64,000 bases of DNA from Solirubrobacter taibaiensis (GTDB lineage Bacteria > Actinomycetota > Thermoleophilia > Solirubrobacterales > Solirubrobacteraceae). Shown piece by piece: positions 46,569 through 54,824 of this stretch (positions within the stretch are counted from its first letter, which is position 1; every line of letters starts with the position of its first letter). Both the position numbers and the translations under genes were made by a program. The notes under the pieces were generated by a model. It saw nothing but the letters and a program-made list of their open reading frames with translations, had not been told where the DNA came from and made no database searches. The stretch spans positions 1 through 64,000 of the forward strand of contig JAPDDQ010000007.1 in NCBI GenBank assembly GCA_027587225.1, written 5' to 3'.

Positions 46569-47567
46569 ATGGCTAGACCCGTCACTTTGATCAGCGGCCA
46601 GTGGGCCGACCTTCCCTTCGAGACGCTCGCCGAAAAGCTCGGCAACTGGGGCTTCGACGGCATCGAGATCGCCTGCTGGGGCGACCACTTCGACGTCGAC
46701 CAGGCGCTCGCGGACGACGCCTACGTCAAGGGCCGCCGCGAGATCCTCGAGCGCAACGGCCTGAACGTCTGGGCGATCGCCAACCACCTCCTGGGTCAGG
46801 CGATCTCCGACCCGATCGACGCCCGCCACCAGGCCGTCGTGCCGCCCGACGTGTGGGGCGACGGTGACCCCGCGGGCGTGCAGCAGCGCGCCGCCGAGAA
46901 GATGAAGGACACGGCGCGTGCCGCGGCCAAGCTCGGCGTGACGACCGTGACCGGCTTCACGGGCTCGCCGATCTGGCACATGCTCTACAGCTTCCCGCCG
47001 AACGACTTCGCCGAGATCGAGCGCGCGTACGAGCAGTTCGCCGAGCAGTGGAACCCGATCATCGACGTCTTCGACGCTGAGGGCGTCAAGTTCGCGCTCG
47101 AGGTCCACCCCACCGAGATCGCGTACGACTTCGTGACCACGCGCAAGACGCTCGACGCGCTCGACAACCGTCCCGGGTTCGGCATCAACTTCGACCCGAG
47201 CCACTTCGCGCACCAGTTCCTGGACAGCGCCGCGTTCGTCACCGACTTCGCGGACCGGATCTACCACGTGCACGTCAAGGACTCGATCAAGCGCCTCGAC
47301 GGCCGGCGCTCGATCCTCGGCAGCCACCTCAACTTCGGCGAGGAGGCACGCGGCTGGGACTTCGTCTCCCCCGGCCACGGCGACGTGGACTTCGAGGCGC
47401 TGTTCCGCGCGTTGAACCGGATCGGCTACGAGGGCCCGCTCTCGATCGAGTGGGAGGACTCGGGCATGGACCGCGACTGGGGTGCGCCGGACGCGCTGGC
47501 GTTCGTGCGCCGCACGGACTTCTCGCCGTCGAACGTCGCGTTCGACGCCGCCTTCGAGCGCAAGTAG
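46569..47567 (+). CDS. Sugar phosphate isomerase/epimerase-like TIM barrel
   Basis: 332 residues, AP-endonuclease-2/xylose-isomerase-like fold. [23 protein letters not shown] starts the barrel; [15 protein letters not shown] (metal-ligand Glu), [16 protein letters not shown] (Asp/His), [11 protein letters not shown] (His) and [15 protein letters not shown] (final Glu) complete the metal site. Substrate unknown; relatives act on keto-sugars and inositol derivatives. Start ATG 46569 with a -10 TATCCT 10 bases upstream. Divergent from the anthranilate operon; its stop is adjacent to the convergent GntR stop. Confidence 0.85.
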   Translation: MARPVTLISGQWADLPFETLAEKLGNWGFDGIEIACWGDHFDVDQALADDAYVKGRREILERNGLNVWAIANHLLGQAISDPIDARHQAVVPPDVWGDGDPAGVQQRAAEKMKDTARAAAKLGVTTVTGFTGSPIWHMLYSFPPNDFAEIERAYEQFAEQWNPIIDVFDAEGVKFALEVHPTEIAYDFVTTRKTLDALDNRPGFGINFDPSHFAHQFLDSAAFVTDFADRIYHVHVKDSIKRLDGRRSILGSHLNFGEEARGWDFVSPGHGDVDFEALFRALNRIGYEGPLSIEWEDSGMDRDWGAPDALAFVRRTDFSPSNVAFDAAFERK

Positions 47568-48290
47568 TCAGCGGCGGACGGACATGAGATAGGCGATGTG
47601 CGCACGCATCGCCTTCTCTGCCGCCGCGGGCTGCCGGCGGCGCACGGCGCGGGCGATGTCCCGGTGCTGGCGCAGGATCTCGTCCGCGTCCACCACGGTG
47701 CCGATCTCTTCGATCAGCCGCGGCTGGAGCACTTCGAGGATCCAGTCGGTGAACGACAGCAGCAACTCGTTGCCGGCGGCGCGCGCGAGCGCCTTGTGGA
47801 AGCGCGTGTCCGCGGCGTTGAACGGCGCAGTGCCCGGCGCGTGACCGGTCTGCTCCTCGATCGCGGCGAACAACTCGGCGGCCGCCAGATCCGTCGCGTT
47901 CGTGGCCGCGAGACCCGCCAGCGGCACCTCGAGGAACATCCGGGCGTCGAGCAGCTGGTCGAGCGAGACGGACTCCGTGGCGAGCATCATCGAGATCGAC
48001 TCGCTCACGTTGCGGCTCATGCCCTCGCCCGGGGTGCGGGCGACGAAGATGCCGCCGGAGCGGCCACGCCCGACGCGGATCAGGTGCGAGGAGGCGAGCA
48101 GGCGTAGGCCTTCACGCAGCGTCGGGCGGCTGACGCCGAACTCCGCCGCGAGCTCCTGCTCGGTGCCGATCCGGTCGCCTGGGCGCAGGCCCTCGCGCTC
48201 CAGGTACCGGCGCAGCTCGAGCGCGATCTGATGGCTCGCGTCAGCGCTCGCGGGCGCGAAGCGCGGCTCCGGGACCTCGGACGCGGTCAC
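47568..48290 (-). CDS. GntR-family (FCD subfamily) transcriptional regulator
   Basis: 240 residues. The N-terminal winged helix (about 20-85) reads IALELRRYLEREGLRPGDRIGTEQELAAEFGVSRPTLREGLRLL, a standard GntR motif. The C-terminal FCD domain includes LLDARMFLEVPLAGLAA, FNAADTRFHKALARAAGNELL and HRDIARAVRRRQPAAAEKAMRAHI, with the Asp and His residues that bind a metal and a carboxylate effector. Effector probably an organic acid; targets unknown, with the adjacent isomerase or the catabolic operons as candidates. GTG start inside the TetR stop (GTGA overlap). Confidence 0.9.
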   Translation of the reverse strand: MTASEVPEPRFAPASADASHQIALELRRYLEREGLRPGDRIGTEQELAAEFGVSRPTLREGLRLLASSHLIRVGRGRSGGIFVARTPGEGMSRNVSESISMMLATESVSLDQLLDARMFLEVPLAGLAATNATDLAAAELFAAIEEQTGHAPGTAPFNAADTRFHKALARAAGNELLLSFTDWILEVLQPRLIEEIGTVVDADEILRQHRDIARAVRRRQPAAAEKAMRAHIAYLMSVRR

Positions 48291-48919
48291 TCGATGGCTT
48301 CCGCCATCAGGCGGCTCCGCAGGAACTCGAGCGCCGTGTCGAACTCGTCCATCGCCGCGGTACCCATCCGCGCGGCGCGGGCGTTGACGGCGAGCAGGGT
48401 CGCCACCGTGGCGTCCCCCACGATCCGCGCCTGCAGCGAGTCCGGCGCGATCCCGAGGTCCTTGGCCAGGCCGTGCGCGACGAGCCCCACGACCGGGAGC
48501 ATGTAGCGGCGCTGGAGGGCCCAGAGGTCGGGGTCCGACACGATGGCGGTCTCACGCAGGCGCGCGAAGTCCGCCTCGTCGTTGTCGCTGGGGCGCACGA
48601 GCCCGCGCGTGGGCCCCTGCTGGTGCTCGTCCTCGCTCAGCAGCCACTCGCGCATCACGGCGTGGACCGGCGTGTCGTCCGGTCGGTGCGCGAGCCGGGC
48701 AGCGAAGCGCTCGATCGCCGACTCGTACTCCTCGAAGACGATCCCTTCCTTGCTCGGGAAGTACGTCGACACCGTGCGCGGCGCCACGTCCGCGGCCTCC
48801 GCGATGTCGGGGATCGTCGTCGCGTGGAAACCGTCGCGCGCGAACAATTCGAGCGCAACCCGGGTGATGGTGGCTCGCGTCCGATCCTTCTTGCGCTCCC
48901 GAAGGCCTGGGGACGTCAC
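48287..48919 (-). CDS. TetR-family transcriptional regulator
   Basis: 210 residues. HTH at about 15-60: TRATITRVALELFARDGFHATTIPDIAEAADVAPRTVSTYFPSKEGIV, a clear TetR N-domain. The C-domain is helical and does not identify the ligand. GTG start at 48919, 7 bases after a -10 (TACTAT), so the message is nearly leaderless. Two copies of GCAACTTTGC overlap and precede its -35, consistent with autoregulation. It heads a two-gene unit with the GntR gene. It could control the paa-type or anthranilate genes nearby, as TetR proteins do in other aromatic pathways; this is inference. Confidence 0.9.
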   Translation of the reverse strand: MTSPGLRERKKDRTRATITRVALELFARDGFHATTIPDIAEAADVAPRTVSTYFPSKEGIVFEEYESAIERFAARLAHRPDDTPVHAVMREWLLSEDEHQQGPTRGLVRPSDNDEADFARLRETAIVSDPDLWALQRRYMLPVVGLVAHGLAKDLGIAPDSLQARIVGDATVATLLAVNARAARMGTAAMDEFDTALEFLRSRLMAEAIE

Positions 48920-48926
48920 GGTCCGG

Positions 48927-48980
48927 ATAGTACCCGGTCAGCGCAATTCGATGCAACTTTGCGAGCAACGGCAACTTTGC
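48927..48980 (-). promoter_or_regulatory. TetR promoter with a direct repeat of GCAACTTTGC
   Basis: On the minus strand TTGCAT (48956-48951), 18 bases, TACTAT (48932-48927). GCAACTTTGC occurs at 48953-48962 and 48971-48980, each nearly self-complementary, 18 bases apart. The first overlaps the -35. The rest of the spacer to 49084 contains a plus-strand TTGCCA/TACACT pair that could serve the HD-GYP gene. Confidence 0.5.
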
Positions 48981-49071
48981 CAGTGCTTGCAGCGTTCTAC
49001 ACTGCCGGTTGCGGACCAGTGACCGCGTTGATTTGCCTGACCTTGATGAGAGCCCGACACGACACGGTCTC

Positions 49072-49076
49072 TAGGA
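49072..49076 (+). promoter_or_regulatory. Ribosome binding site setting the HD-GYP start
   Basis: AGGAG 8 bases before the ATG at 49085. An in-frame ATG at 49046 has no such site, so 49085 is preferred. Confidence 0.6.
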
Positions 49077-49084
49077 GTACGTTG

Positions 49085-50251
49085 ATGTCCGAGGCTCTCC
49101 GGAGCATGTCCACAAGTTCCCATCTGCAGCGCGTGAGTGCGTACAGCGCGCTCCTGGCCGAGGCGTTGGACTTGGATGTGGACGTGCTGCGAGTGGCGAG
49201 CCGACTGCACGACGTCGGCATGGCCGGCGTGCCGGATTCGGTGGTCACGAAACCGGGCCCGCTGACCGCGGAGGAGCGGCGGGAGATGGAGGAGCACGCC
49301 GAGGTGGGCTGCGCGCTCCTCGGCGGCTCAGGCGTGGAACTGCTGGAAACGGCCGCCGAGATCGCGTGGACGCACCACGAGCGGTGGGACGGCAACGGGT
49401 ACCCGCGCGGGCTCGCGGGCGAGGACATCCCGATCAGCGGACGGGTGGTCGCGGTCGCGGACGCGTTCGACGCACTCACGACCGACCGGCCCTACCGGCC
49501 CGCCGGAACGGTGGACGCGGCGATCGAGACGTTGCGCGCCGAGCGCGGCCAGCAGTTCGACCCGGCCGTGATCGGGGCCCTGATCGAGCGGCTGGACGAC
49601 GTGGTCGAGGTGCTCGAAGCGTTCCCCGCACCGCCGAGTGAGCGCGTGGAGCCGATCAAGGTCGAGGACGGCGCACCGATGACCTTGCAGGCCGCAGCCG
49701 CGACGCTCGCGATCTCCCCTTCACGCCTGCGCCGCTGGGCCGACGAGGGGCGGATTCCCGCCGTGCGCACGGCCGGCGGGCATCGCCGCTTCCCGATCGA
49801 AGCGGTGCGCCGGCTCGCGGCCGAGCGCGGCGTGCGCCCGATCGTCCGCCCCGTGAACCCGCCCGAGACGCCGCTGCCGCTGCTCACCCAGTCCGTCGTG
49901 GCGCACGGGCGTCAGATGGCCGCCGCGGCCGCCTCGGCCGTCTATCGCGAGGGCCCGCCCGGCTGGTTCGCCTCCGACGCGGCGCGTCCCGAGCTCGACG
50001 ACTGGCTCGAGACCCTCAAAGAAGGGTGCCGGAAGGGTGTGTACGCGCCCGTGCTGCAGGCTTCGGATGCGCTGATGCGCCGCGCCCATTCCCACGCCGC
50101 CAGCCTGCTCGAGCGCCACGCGTTCTTGGAGCGCTTCGGCCAGGTGGCCGTCCGGACCCTCGTGCGGGCCGGCGCCGATCGCACGGAGATCGCCTCCACG
50201 CGGCGGCTGTTCACGTCGCTGCAGCAGGCGCTGCTGCAGACGCGCGACTAG
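49085..50251 (+). CDS. HD-GYP phosphodiesterase fused to a MerR/excisionase-type HTH
   Basis: 388 residues. HD-GYP domain about 10-170: SHLQRVSAYSALLAEALDL, SRLHDVGMAGVP (HD), KPGPLTAEERREMEEHAEVG and THHERWDGNGYPRGLAGEDIP (HHE and GYP). This family hydrolyses cyclic di-GMP. A short winged-helix DNA-binding motif follows at about 199-250: LQAAAATLAISPSRLRRWADEGRIPAVRTAGGHRRFP, as in MerR/BldC-like proteins. The last 130 residues are helical and unassigned. The order enzyme-HTH-helical domain suggests that c-di-GMP turnover and transcription are linked in one polypeptide. No signal peptide or membrane segment. Monocistronic between divergent TetR and the SDR gene. Confidence 0.88.
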   Translation: MSEALRSMSTSSHLQRVSAYSALLAEALDLDVDVLRVASRLHDVGMAGVPDSVVTKPGPLTAEERREMEEHAEVGCALLGGSGVELLETAAEIAWTHHERWDGNGYPRGLAGEDIPISGRVVAVADAFDALTTDRPYRPAGTVDAAIETLRAERGQQFDPAVIGALIERLDDVVEVLEAFPAPPSERVEPIKVEDGAPMTLQAAAATLAISPSRLRRWADEGRIPAVRTAGGHRRFPIEAVRRLAAERGVRPIVRPVNPPETPLPLLTQSVVAHGRQMAAAAASAVYREGPPGWFASDAARPELDDWLETLKEGCRKGVYAPVLQASDALMRRAHSHAASLLERHAFLERFGQVAVRTLVRAGADRTEIASTRRLFTSLQQALLQTRD

Positions 50252-50375
50252 ATGTGAACTTCGGCGAGCGCTGACGCGCCAACCCGCGTCCTGGCCGCGA
50301 TAGGTCCGACAGACGTAAAGGCGGGACGCGACAGGGGTCGAGTGCATTCCCCAAGTGGACGGGTAACGCTTTTGT

Positions 50376-51131
50376 ATGACGGAACCGCACCGGCCACTGT
50401 CGGTCGTGACCGGCGCCTCGAGTGGGATCGGCCTGGAGCTGGCGAGAGCGTTCGCCAAGCACGGGTTCGACCTCGTGGTCGCCGCCGACGGCAATGACAT
50501 CCACAGGGTCGCGGCAGAGCTGAACGCAGAGGCGGTGCAGGCCGACCTCTCCACCCCTGACGGTGTGCATGAGCTCCACGCGCAGATCCGTCACCGGCAC
50601 GTGACGGTGCTCGCGCTGAACGCCGGCGTCACCGCCCGCAGCGACGACCTCAACCGCGAGCTCGAGCTCGTCGATCTCAACTGCCGTTCGCTCGTGCACC
50701 TCGCGCGGTTGCTGACCGCCGAGATGGCCGCGGCCGGCCGCGGCCGTGTGCTGATCACGGCCTCGATCGTCGAGGCCTTCCCCGGCCCGCACCAGGCCGC
50801 CTACAACGCCAGCAAGGCGTTCGCGCGTTCCTTCGGCATCAGCCTCCGGCACGAGCTGCGCGAGCACGGCGTCAGCGTCACGGTGCTCGAGCCGGGCCCG
50901 ACGGACACGCCCATCTTCGCCAAGGCCGATCAGGACACCACGCTCCTCGCCACCGGCATGCCCAAGGACTCGCCGACCGACGTCGCGCAGCAGGCCTTCG
51001 AAGCGTTGATGGCCGGCCGTGAGACCGTGGTCGCGGCCTCGATCACGTCCAAGGCCACGCAACTCGTGTCCCGCATCCTTCCCGGCGCGGTGACGGCACG
51101 TGTCACCGGCCTGCTGACGAAACCGCGCTAG
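50376..51131 (+). CDS. Short-chain dehydrogenase/reductase
   Basis: 251 residues. SVVTGASSGIGLELARAFAKHG binds NAD(P), VLALNAGVTAR replaces the usual NNAG, and the active site is in LITASIVEAFPGPHQAAYNASKAF (Ser, Tyr, Lys). The C-terminal part (LEPGPTDTPIFAKA, ending VSRILPGAVTARVTGLLTKPR) resembles DltE/YqjQ-like SDRs with a basic tail. Substrate unknown. The 124-base leader 50252-50375 contains a TAACGCT element 5 bases before the ATG. Its TAG shares CTAG with the convergent thioesterase stop. Confidence 0.85.
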   Translation: MTEPHRPLSVVTGASSGIGLELARAFAKHGFDLVVAADGNDIHRVAAELNAEAVQADLSTPDGVHELHAQIRHRHVTVLALNAGVTARSDDLNRELELVDLNCRSLVHLARLLTAEMAAAGRGRVLITASIVEAFPGPHQAAYNASKAFARSFGISLRHELREHGVSVTVLEPGPTDTPIFAKADQDTTLLATGMPKDSPTDVAQQAFEALMAGRETVVAASITSKATQLVSRILPGAVTARVTGLLTKPR

Positions 51132-51532
51132 CGGGGTCGCACCGCGATCGTGACGCGGCTGACGGCGACGAGGCGGTCCTCGCCGTCGGTGTGATCGACC
51201 TCCCACACCCACGTGGTGCGGCCGCGGTGGCGAGCGCGAGCGCGCGCGGTGATCCACTCACCGCGCGCCGGCTTCAGGAACGAGGTGTCGTTGGAGGAGC
51301 CCATCGCGGCGAACCCGTCCGGGTGCACGACGGCGACGGTCGCCTCGGTGGCGATCATCTCCGCCAGAGCGGCGTACGCCCCGCCGTGGACGAGCCCGAA
51401 CCGCTGGCGCACACGATCGGCGACCGGAAACCGTGCGACCGCCTCGCCGTCCCCGATCGACACGACCTCGAAGCCGAGGACGCCGTCAAGGCAATCGGAC
51501 TCCTCGACGACCTCACCGCCGACCTTCGGCAT
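51128..51532 (-). CDS. Hotdog-fold acyl-CoA thioesterase, PaaI-like
   Basis: 134 residues from ATG 51532. FGLVHGGAYAALAEMIATEA is the H-G-G-x4-A/L-x-E hallmark of PaaI/YbgC-group thioesterases; NDTSFLKPARGEWITARARARHRGRTTWVWEVD is the following strand set. It hydrolyses aryl- or acyl-CoA, often as a rescue for stalled CoA intermediates in phenylacetate catabolism. Two bases separate it from the upstream CoA ligase stop, and the paa-type operon is 3 kb away, which fits that role. Confidence 0.87.
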   Translation of the reverse strand: MPKVGGEVVEESDCLDGVLGFEVVSIGDGEAVARFPVADRVRQRFGLVHGGAYAALAEMIATEATVAVVHPDGFAAMGSSNDTSFLKPARGEWITARARARHRGRTTWVWEVDHTDGEDRLVAVSRVTIAVRPR

Positions 51533-51534
51533 CC

Positions 51535-53355
51535 CTACGGGCAGATGATCACCTCCGCGCTGGGGCGGTCCGCGAACAGCCCCTCGACGAACGCGCTGCG
51601 CCGCTCCAGCGCCGCCCGTTGATTCACGTAGCCCTTGTCGGTGATCTCGTTGGCGTCCAGCGACGGCGGCTCCGCCAGCAGGACCACGCGCTCGACGCGC
51701 GTCGAGGACGCCGGGTGCTCGGCGTTGTAGGCCTGTAGCCGCTCGCGGACGAACGCGTGCACCTTCGGCGACTGCACGAGCGTGTCGGGCTCGCCGTCCG
51801 GCGCTCCCGCGATGTCTCGCGCCGCGCCCAGGTTCAGCCACGCGAGCAGCCCGACGTAGTCGCGGTCATGCCCGCAGACCACGGCGTCCATCAGCAGCGG
51901 CGAAGCGGCGGCAAGTGCGCGCACACGCAGGTTGCCCACCGAGACGAACGTGCCCGTGAGGAGCTTGAAGTCCTCCACCACGCGCCCGTCGAACACGACG
52001 CCCCGGTTCGGGGCGTCCGGGTCCTCGAGCTTGGCCGCGTCGCCGGTGCGGTACCAGCCGTCCTCGTCGAACGCCTTGGCCGTCAGGTCAGGCTGGCCGA
52101 GGTAGCCGGGCGTGACGTTCGGCCCCTTCACGCGCATCTCGAGCTTGCCCTCGACGGGCGCGAGCTTGAGCTGGACACCGGGCACGGGGACGCCGATCAC
52201 GCCCGCGCGGTCGATCGGGAAGTGCGCCGCCGTGGCCAGCGGCGACGTCTCCGTCAGCCCCCACGAGGAAGTCATCATCACCGGCTCTCCGCGGGCCATC
52301 TGCGACACCGCCTCGAGCCGCGTCCACAGGTCCTGCGGGAGCGCGGCGGCGGCGTAGAAGATCAGGTCCAGGCGCTCGAAGAACTTCGCGCGCAGCACCT
52401 CGTCGCGCTCGAGGAACGGCAGCAGCGCGCCGTAGCCCGCGGGCACGTTGAAGTAGATCGTGGGCGCGATCTCCGTCAGGTTCTTCACCGTGATCGGGAT
52501 CAGCGGCGGCGCGGGCCGGCCGGCGTCGATGTAGAGCGTCCCGCCCCGCTTGAGGATGAGGTTGAAGTTGTGGTTGCCACCGAACGTGTGGTTCCACGGC
52601 AGCCAGTCGACGAGCACCGGCGGCGTGCCGGACGTGAACGGCCAGATCTGGGCGAGCGACTGCTGGTTCGCGCACAGCATCCCGTGCGTGTTGATCACGC
52701 CCTTGGGCATCGCCGTCGAGCCCGAGGTGAACAGGATCTTGGCCACGCTGTCGGGCCCGACGGCCTCCAGCGCGTCCTCGACGGCCATCGTCGGCTTGGT
52801 CGCGACGAGCTCGCTGAAGCCCGTCGCGCCGTTGCCCTGCGTGAGCACGAGCTCCGCGCCGCCGAAGTCGATGGCCGCCAGCACACCGCCGAACGGCCCG
52901 GCGTCGGACGCGTACACGAGCCCGGGCTTCACGAGCGCCGCGATGTGCTTGACCTTGCCGTAGTCCTGGCTCATCAGCGAGTAGGCCGGGGACACGGGCA
53001 CCACCGGCACGCCGGCCGTCAGCGCGCCCAGCGTCAGCAGCGCGTGATCGATGCTGTTGCCCGACAACAGCAGCACCGGCCGCTGCGGGCCGAGGCCGCG
53101 GTCGATCAGGGACTGCGCGACGCTGTTGGCCTTGCGTCCCGCTTCGCCCCACGTGAGCTCGACCCAGTCTCCCTCTGGGCCACGCTCCGCCAGGAACACG
53201 CGGTCGGGCACTTCCCGCGCCCAATGGCGCAGCAGCCGGCCGAGGCTGGCTTCGTACGGCTCGAGTTCCATCTCGGACTGCAGGATCAGGCTGCCGTCCG
53301 GCGCAGCGGTAGATCGAATCCTCGGCGGGGCCAACGCCGGCTGGACGATCGTCAT
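51535..53355 (-). CDS. Feruloyl-CoA-synthase-like AMP-forming CoA ligase
   Basis: 606 residues, ANL superfamily. ILFTSGSTAMPKGVINTHGML is the P-loop, DWLPWNHTFGGNHNFNLILKRGGTLYID is typical of feruloyl-CoA synthases, TSSWGLTETSPLATAAHF the A5 region and GWYRTGDAAKLEDP plus FDGRVVEDFKLLTGTFVSVG the hinge. The C-terminal catalytic Lys is expected near ITDKGYVNQRAAL. Substrate is probably a hydroxycinnamate or another aromatic acid. RBS GGAGGGAG precedes the ATG. It sits between an aldehyde dehydrogenase and a PaaI thioesterase, all on one strand. Confidence 0.87.
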   Translation of the reverse strand: MTIVQPALAPPRIRSTAAPDGSLILQSEMELEPYEASLGRLLRHWAREVPDRVFLAERGPEGDWVELTWGEAGRKANSVAQSLIDRGLGPQRPVLLLSGNSIDHALLTLGALTAGVPVVPVSPAYSLMSQDYGKVKHIAALVKPGLVYASDAGPFGGVLAAIDFGGAELVLTQGNGATGFSELVATKPTMAVEDALEAVGPDSVAKILFTSGSTAMPKGVINTHGMLCANQQSLAQIWPFTSGTPPVLVDWLPWNHTFGGNHNFNLILKRGGTLYIDAGRPAPPLIPITVKNLTEIAPTIYFNVPAGYGALLPFLERDEVLRAKFFERLDLIFYAAAALPQDLWTRLEAVSQMARGEPVMMTSSWGLTETSPLATAAHFPIDRAGVIGVPVPGVQLKLAPVEGKLEMRVKGPNVTPGYLGQPDLTAKAFDEDGWYRTGDAAKLEDPDAPNRGVVFDGRVVEDFKLLTGTFVSVGNLRVRALAAASPLLMDAVVCGHDRDYVGLLAWLNLGAARDIAGAPDGEPDTLVQSPKVHAFVRERLQAYNAEHPASSTRVERVVLLAEPPSLDANEITDKGYVNQRAALERRSAFVEGLFADRPSAEVIICP

Positions 53356-53406
53356 CTCTCTCCCTCCTGTTGCGAACCTCAGGGCCGAACATACAGCCCG
53401 CGCGCC

Positions 53407-54783
53407 CTACGCTCGACGCACCACGACCGATTTCTGGTCGGTGTAGTAGTCGAGAGCCTCTGAGCCGTGCTCCTTGCCGTAGCCCGACGCCTTCAGGCCA
53501 CCGAACGGGAGCTCGTCGTAGACCTTCGTGCGTGAGTTGATCCACGTGTAGCCGCAGTCGAGTTCGGCGGCGGCGCGCTCGGCGCGGTTGAGGTCGCTCG
53601 TCCAGACGCTCGACCCCAGGCCGAACGGCGACGCGTTGGCCAGCTCGAGCGCCTCGTCGAGATCGCGCACGCGCCAGATCGGAAGCGCCGGGCCGAAGAC
53701 CTCCTCCACCGCCATCGGGGAGTCCTTGCCGGGCTCGACGACGACGGTCGGCTCGTGGAACCACCCGGAGTCCAAGCCGTCAGGCCGGCCGCCGCCCGCG
53801 ACGATCTCGCCGCCGCTCTCGGCGATCTGGCGCTCGAGCTGATCGCGCTGGCGCTCGGAGTGGAGCGGCCCCATCTGGCTGTTCGGGTCATCACCCAGAC
53901 CCAGCCGCAGCCGCTTCGCCTTCGCCGCGACGGCGTCGATGATCTCGTCGGCGACGCTGTCGAACACGTACAGGCGCTTGATCGCCAGGCACGCCTGCCC
54001 GCAGTTGTAGAAGCGGCCCATCGCGGCGGCCGACGCGGCGGATTTGAGGTCGGCGTCGTCGCAGATGATCATCGGGTCGCTGCCCCCGAGCTCCAGCGTG
54101 ACGCGCTTGGAGCCGACGGCCGCGAGCGCGGACACGCGCTCGCCGACCGGCGTCGAGCCGGTGAACGCGACCTTGCGGACGAGCGGATGCGTGGCGAGCG
54201 CCTCACCGGCCACGGCGCCCGTGCCCGGCAGCACCTGGAAGACGCCGTCGGGCAGCCCGGCGGCGGCGAAGATCTCCTGCAGTCGCAGCGTCGTGAGCGG
54301 CGTGGAGTCGGCGGGTTTGGCCACCACCGTGTTCCCGCACAGCAGCGCGGGCCCGAGCTTGTTGCACAGCAGCGTCGTCGGGAAGTTCCAGGGCACGATC
54401 GCGGCGACGACGCCGAGCGGGCGGCGCAGCACGCGCGCGTCCACGTCCGTGTCCACGTTGTGGATCGAGACCGCGCGCACCTGGCGCGAGAGCCCGGCGT
54501 AGTGCTCGAGCGTGTCGGCGGCCTTGTGCAGCTCGATCTTGGCCTCGCGGATCGTCTTGCCCTGCTCGGCGACGAGGATCGGAACAAGCTCGTCGACGTG
54601 GGCCTCGAAGGCCTCAGCCAGCGCGTGGAGATGCTTCCCGCGCTCCGCGTACCCGAGCCGACTCCACTCCCGCTGGACCTCGTGCGCGCGTCGCACGGCG
54701 GCGTCGACGTCCTCCGGCGTGGCCGCCGGGACGGACGCGACCGACTCACCCGTTCCCGGGTTGACGATTTCAAGACTGGTCAT
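53407..54783 (-). CDS. NAD(P)-dependent aldehyde dehydrogenase, vanillin/succinate-semialdehyde type
   Basis: 458 residues. VAAIVPWNFPTTLLCNKLGPALLCGNTVVAKPADSTP holds the catalytic Asn and NAD-binding Lys, VAFTGSTPVGERV the cofactor turn, VTLELGGSDPMIICDDAD the general-base Glu and FYNCGQACLAIKRLYV the nucleophilic Cys. Ends PFGGLKASGYGKEHGSEALDYYTDQKSV, the ALDH tail. With the adjacent feruloyl-CoA-type ligase it may oxidise an aromatic aldehyde such as vanillin; substrate not proven. Its promoter (TTGACG, 17 bases, TAACTT on the minus strand) overlaps that of the divergent paa-type operon. Confidence 0.9.
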   Translation of the reverse strand: MTSLEIVNPGTGESVASVPAATPEDVDAAVRRAHEVQREWSRLGYAERGKHLHALAEAFEAHVDELVPILVAEQGKTIREAKIELHKAADTLEHYAGLSRQVRAVSIHNVDTDVDARVLRRPLGVVAAIVPWNFPTTLLCNKLGPALLCGNTVVAKPADSTPLTTLRLQEIFAAAGLPDGVFQVLPGTGAVAGEALATHPLVRKVAFTGSTPVGERVSALAAVGSKRVTLELGGSDPMIICDDADLKSAASAAAMGRFYNCGQACLAIKRLYVFDSVADEIIDAVAAKAKRLRLGLGDDPNSQMGPLHSERQRDQLERQIAESGGEIVAGGGRPDGLDSGWFHEPTVVVEPGKDSPMAVEEVFGPALPIWRVRDLDEALELANASPFGLGSSVWTSDLNRAERAAAELDCGYTWINSRTKVYDELPFGGLKASGYGKEHGSEALDYYTDQKSVVVRRA

Positions 54784-54823
54784 TGACCCCGCTCAAGTTA
54801 GACGATACGCTCTCGCTCGTCAA
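54783..54823. promoter_or_regulatory. Overlapping divergent promoters, ALDH versus paa-type operon
   Basis: Plus strand: TTGACC (54783-54788), 17 bases, TACGCT (54806-54811), start codon ATG 54825. Minus strand: TTGACG (54823-54818), 17 bases, TAACTT (54800-54795), start codon 54783. Each -35 abuts or overlaps the other gene's start, so polymerase cannot sit on both. Both predicted leaders are under 10 bases. Confidence 0.6.
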
Positions 54824-54824
54824 C

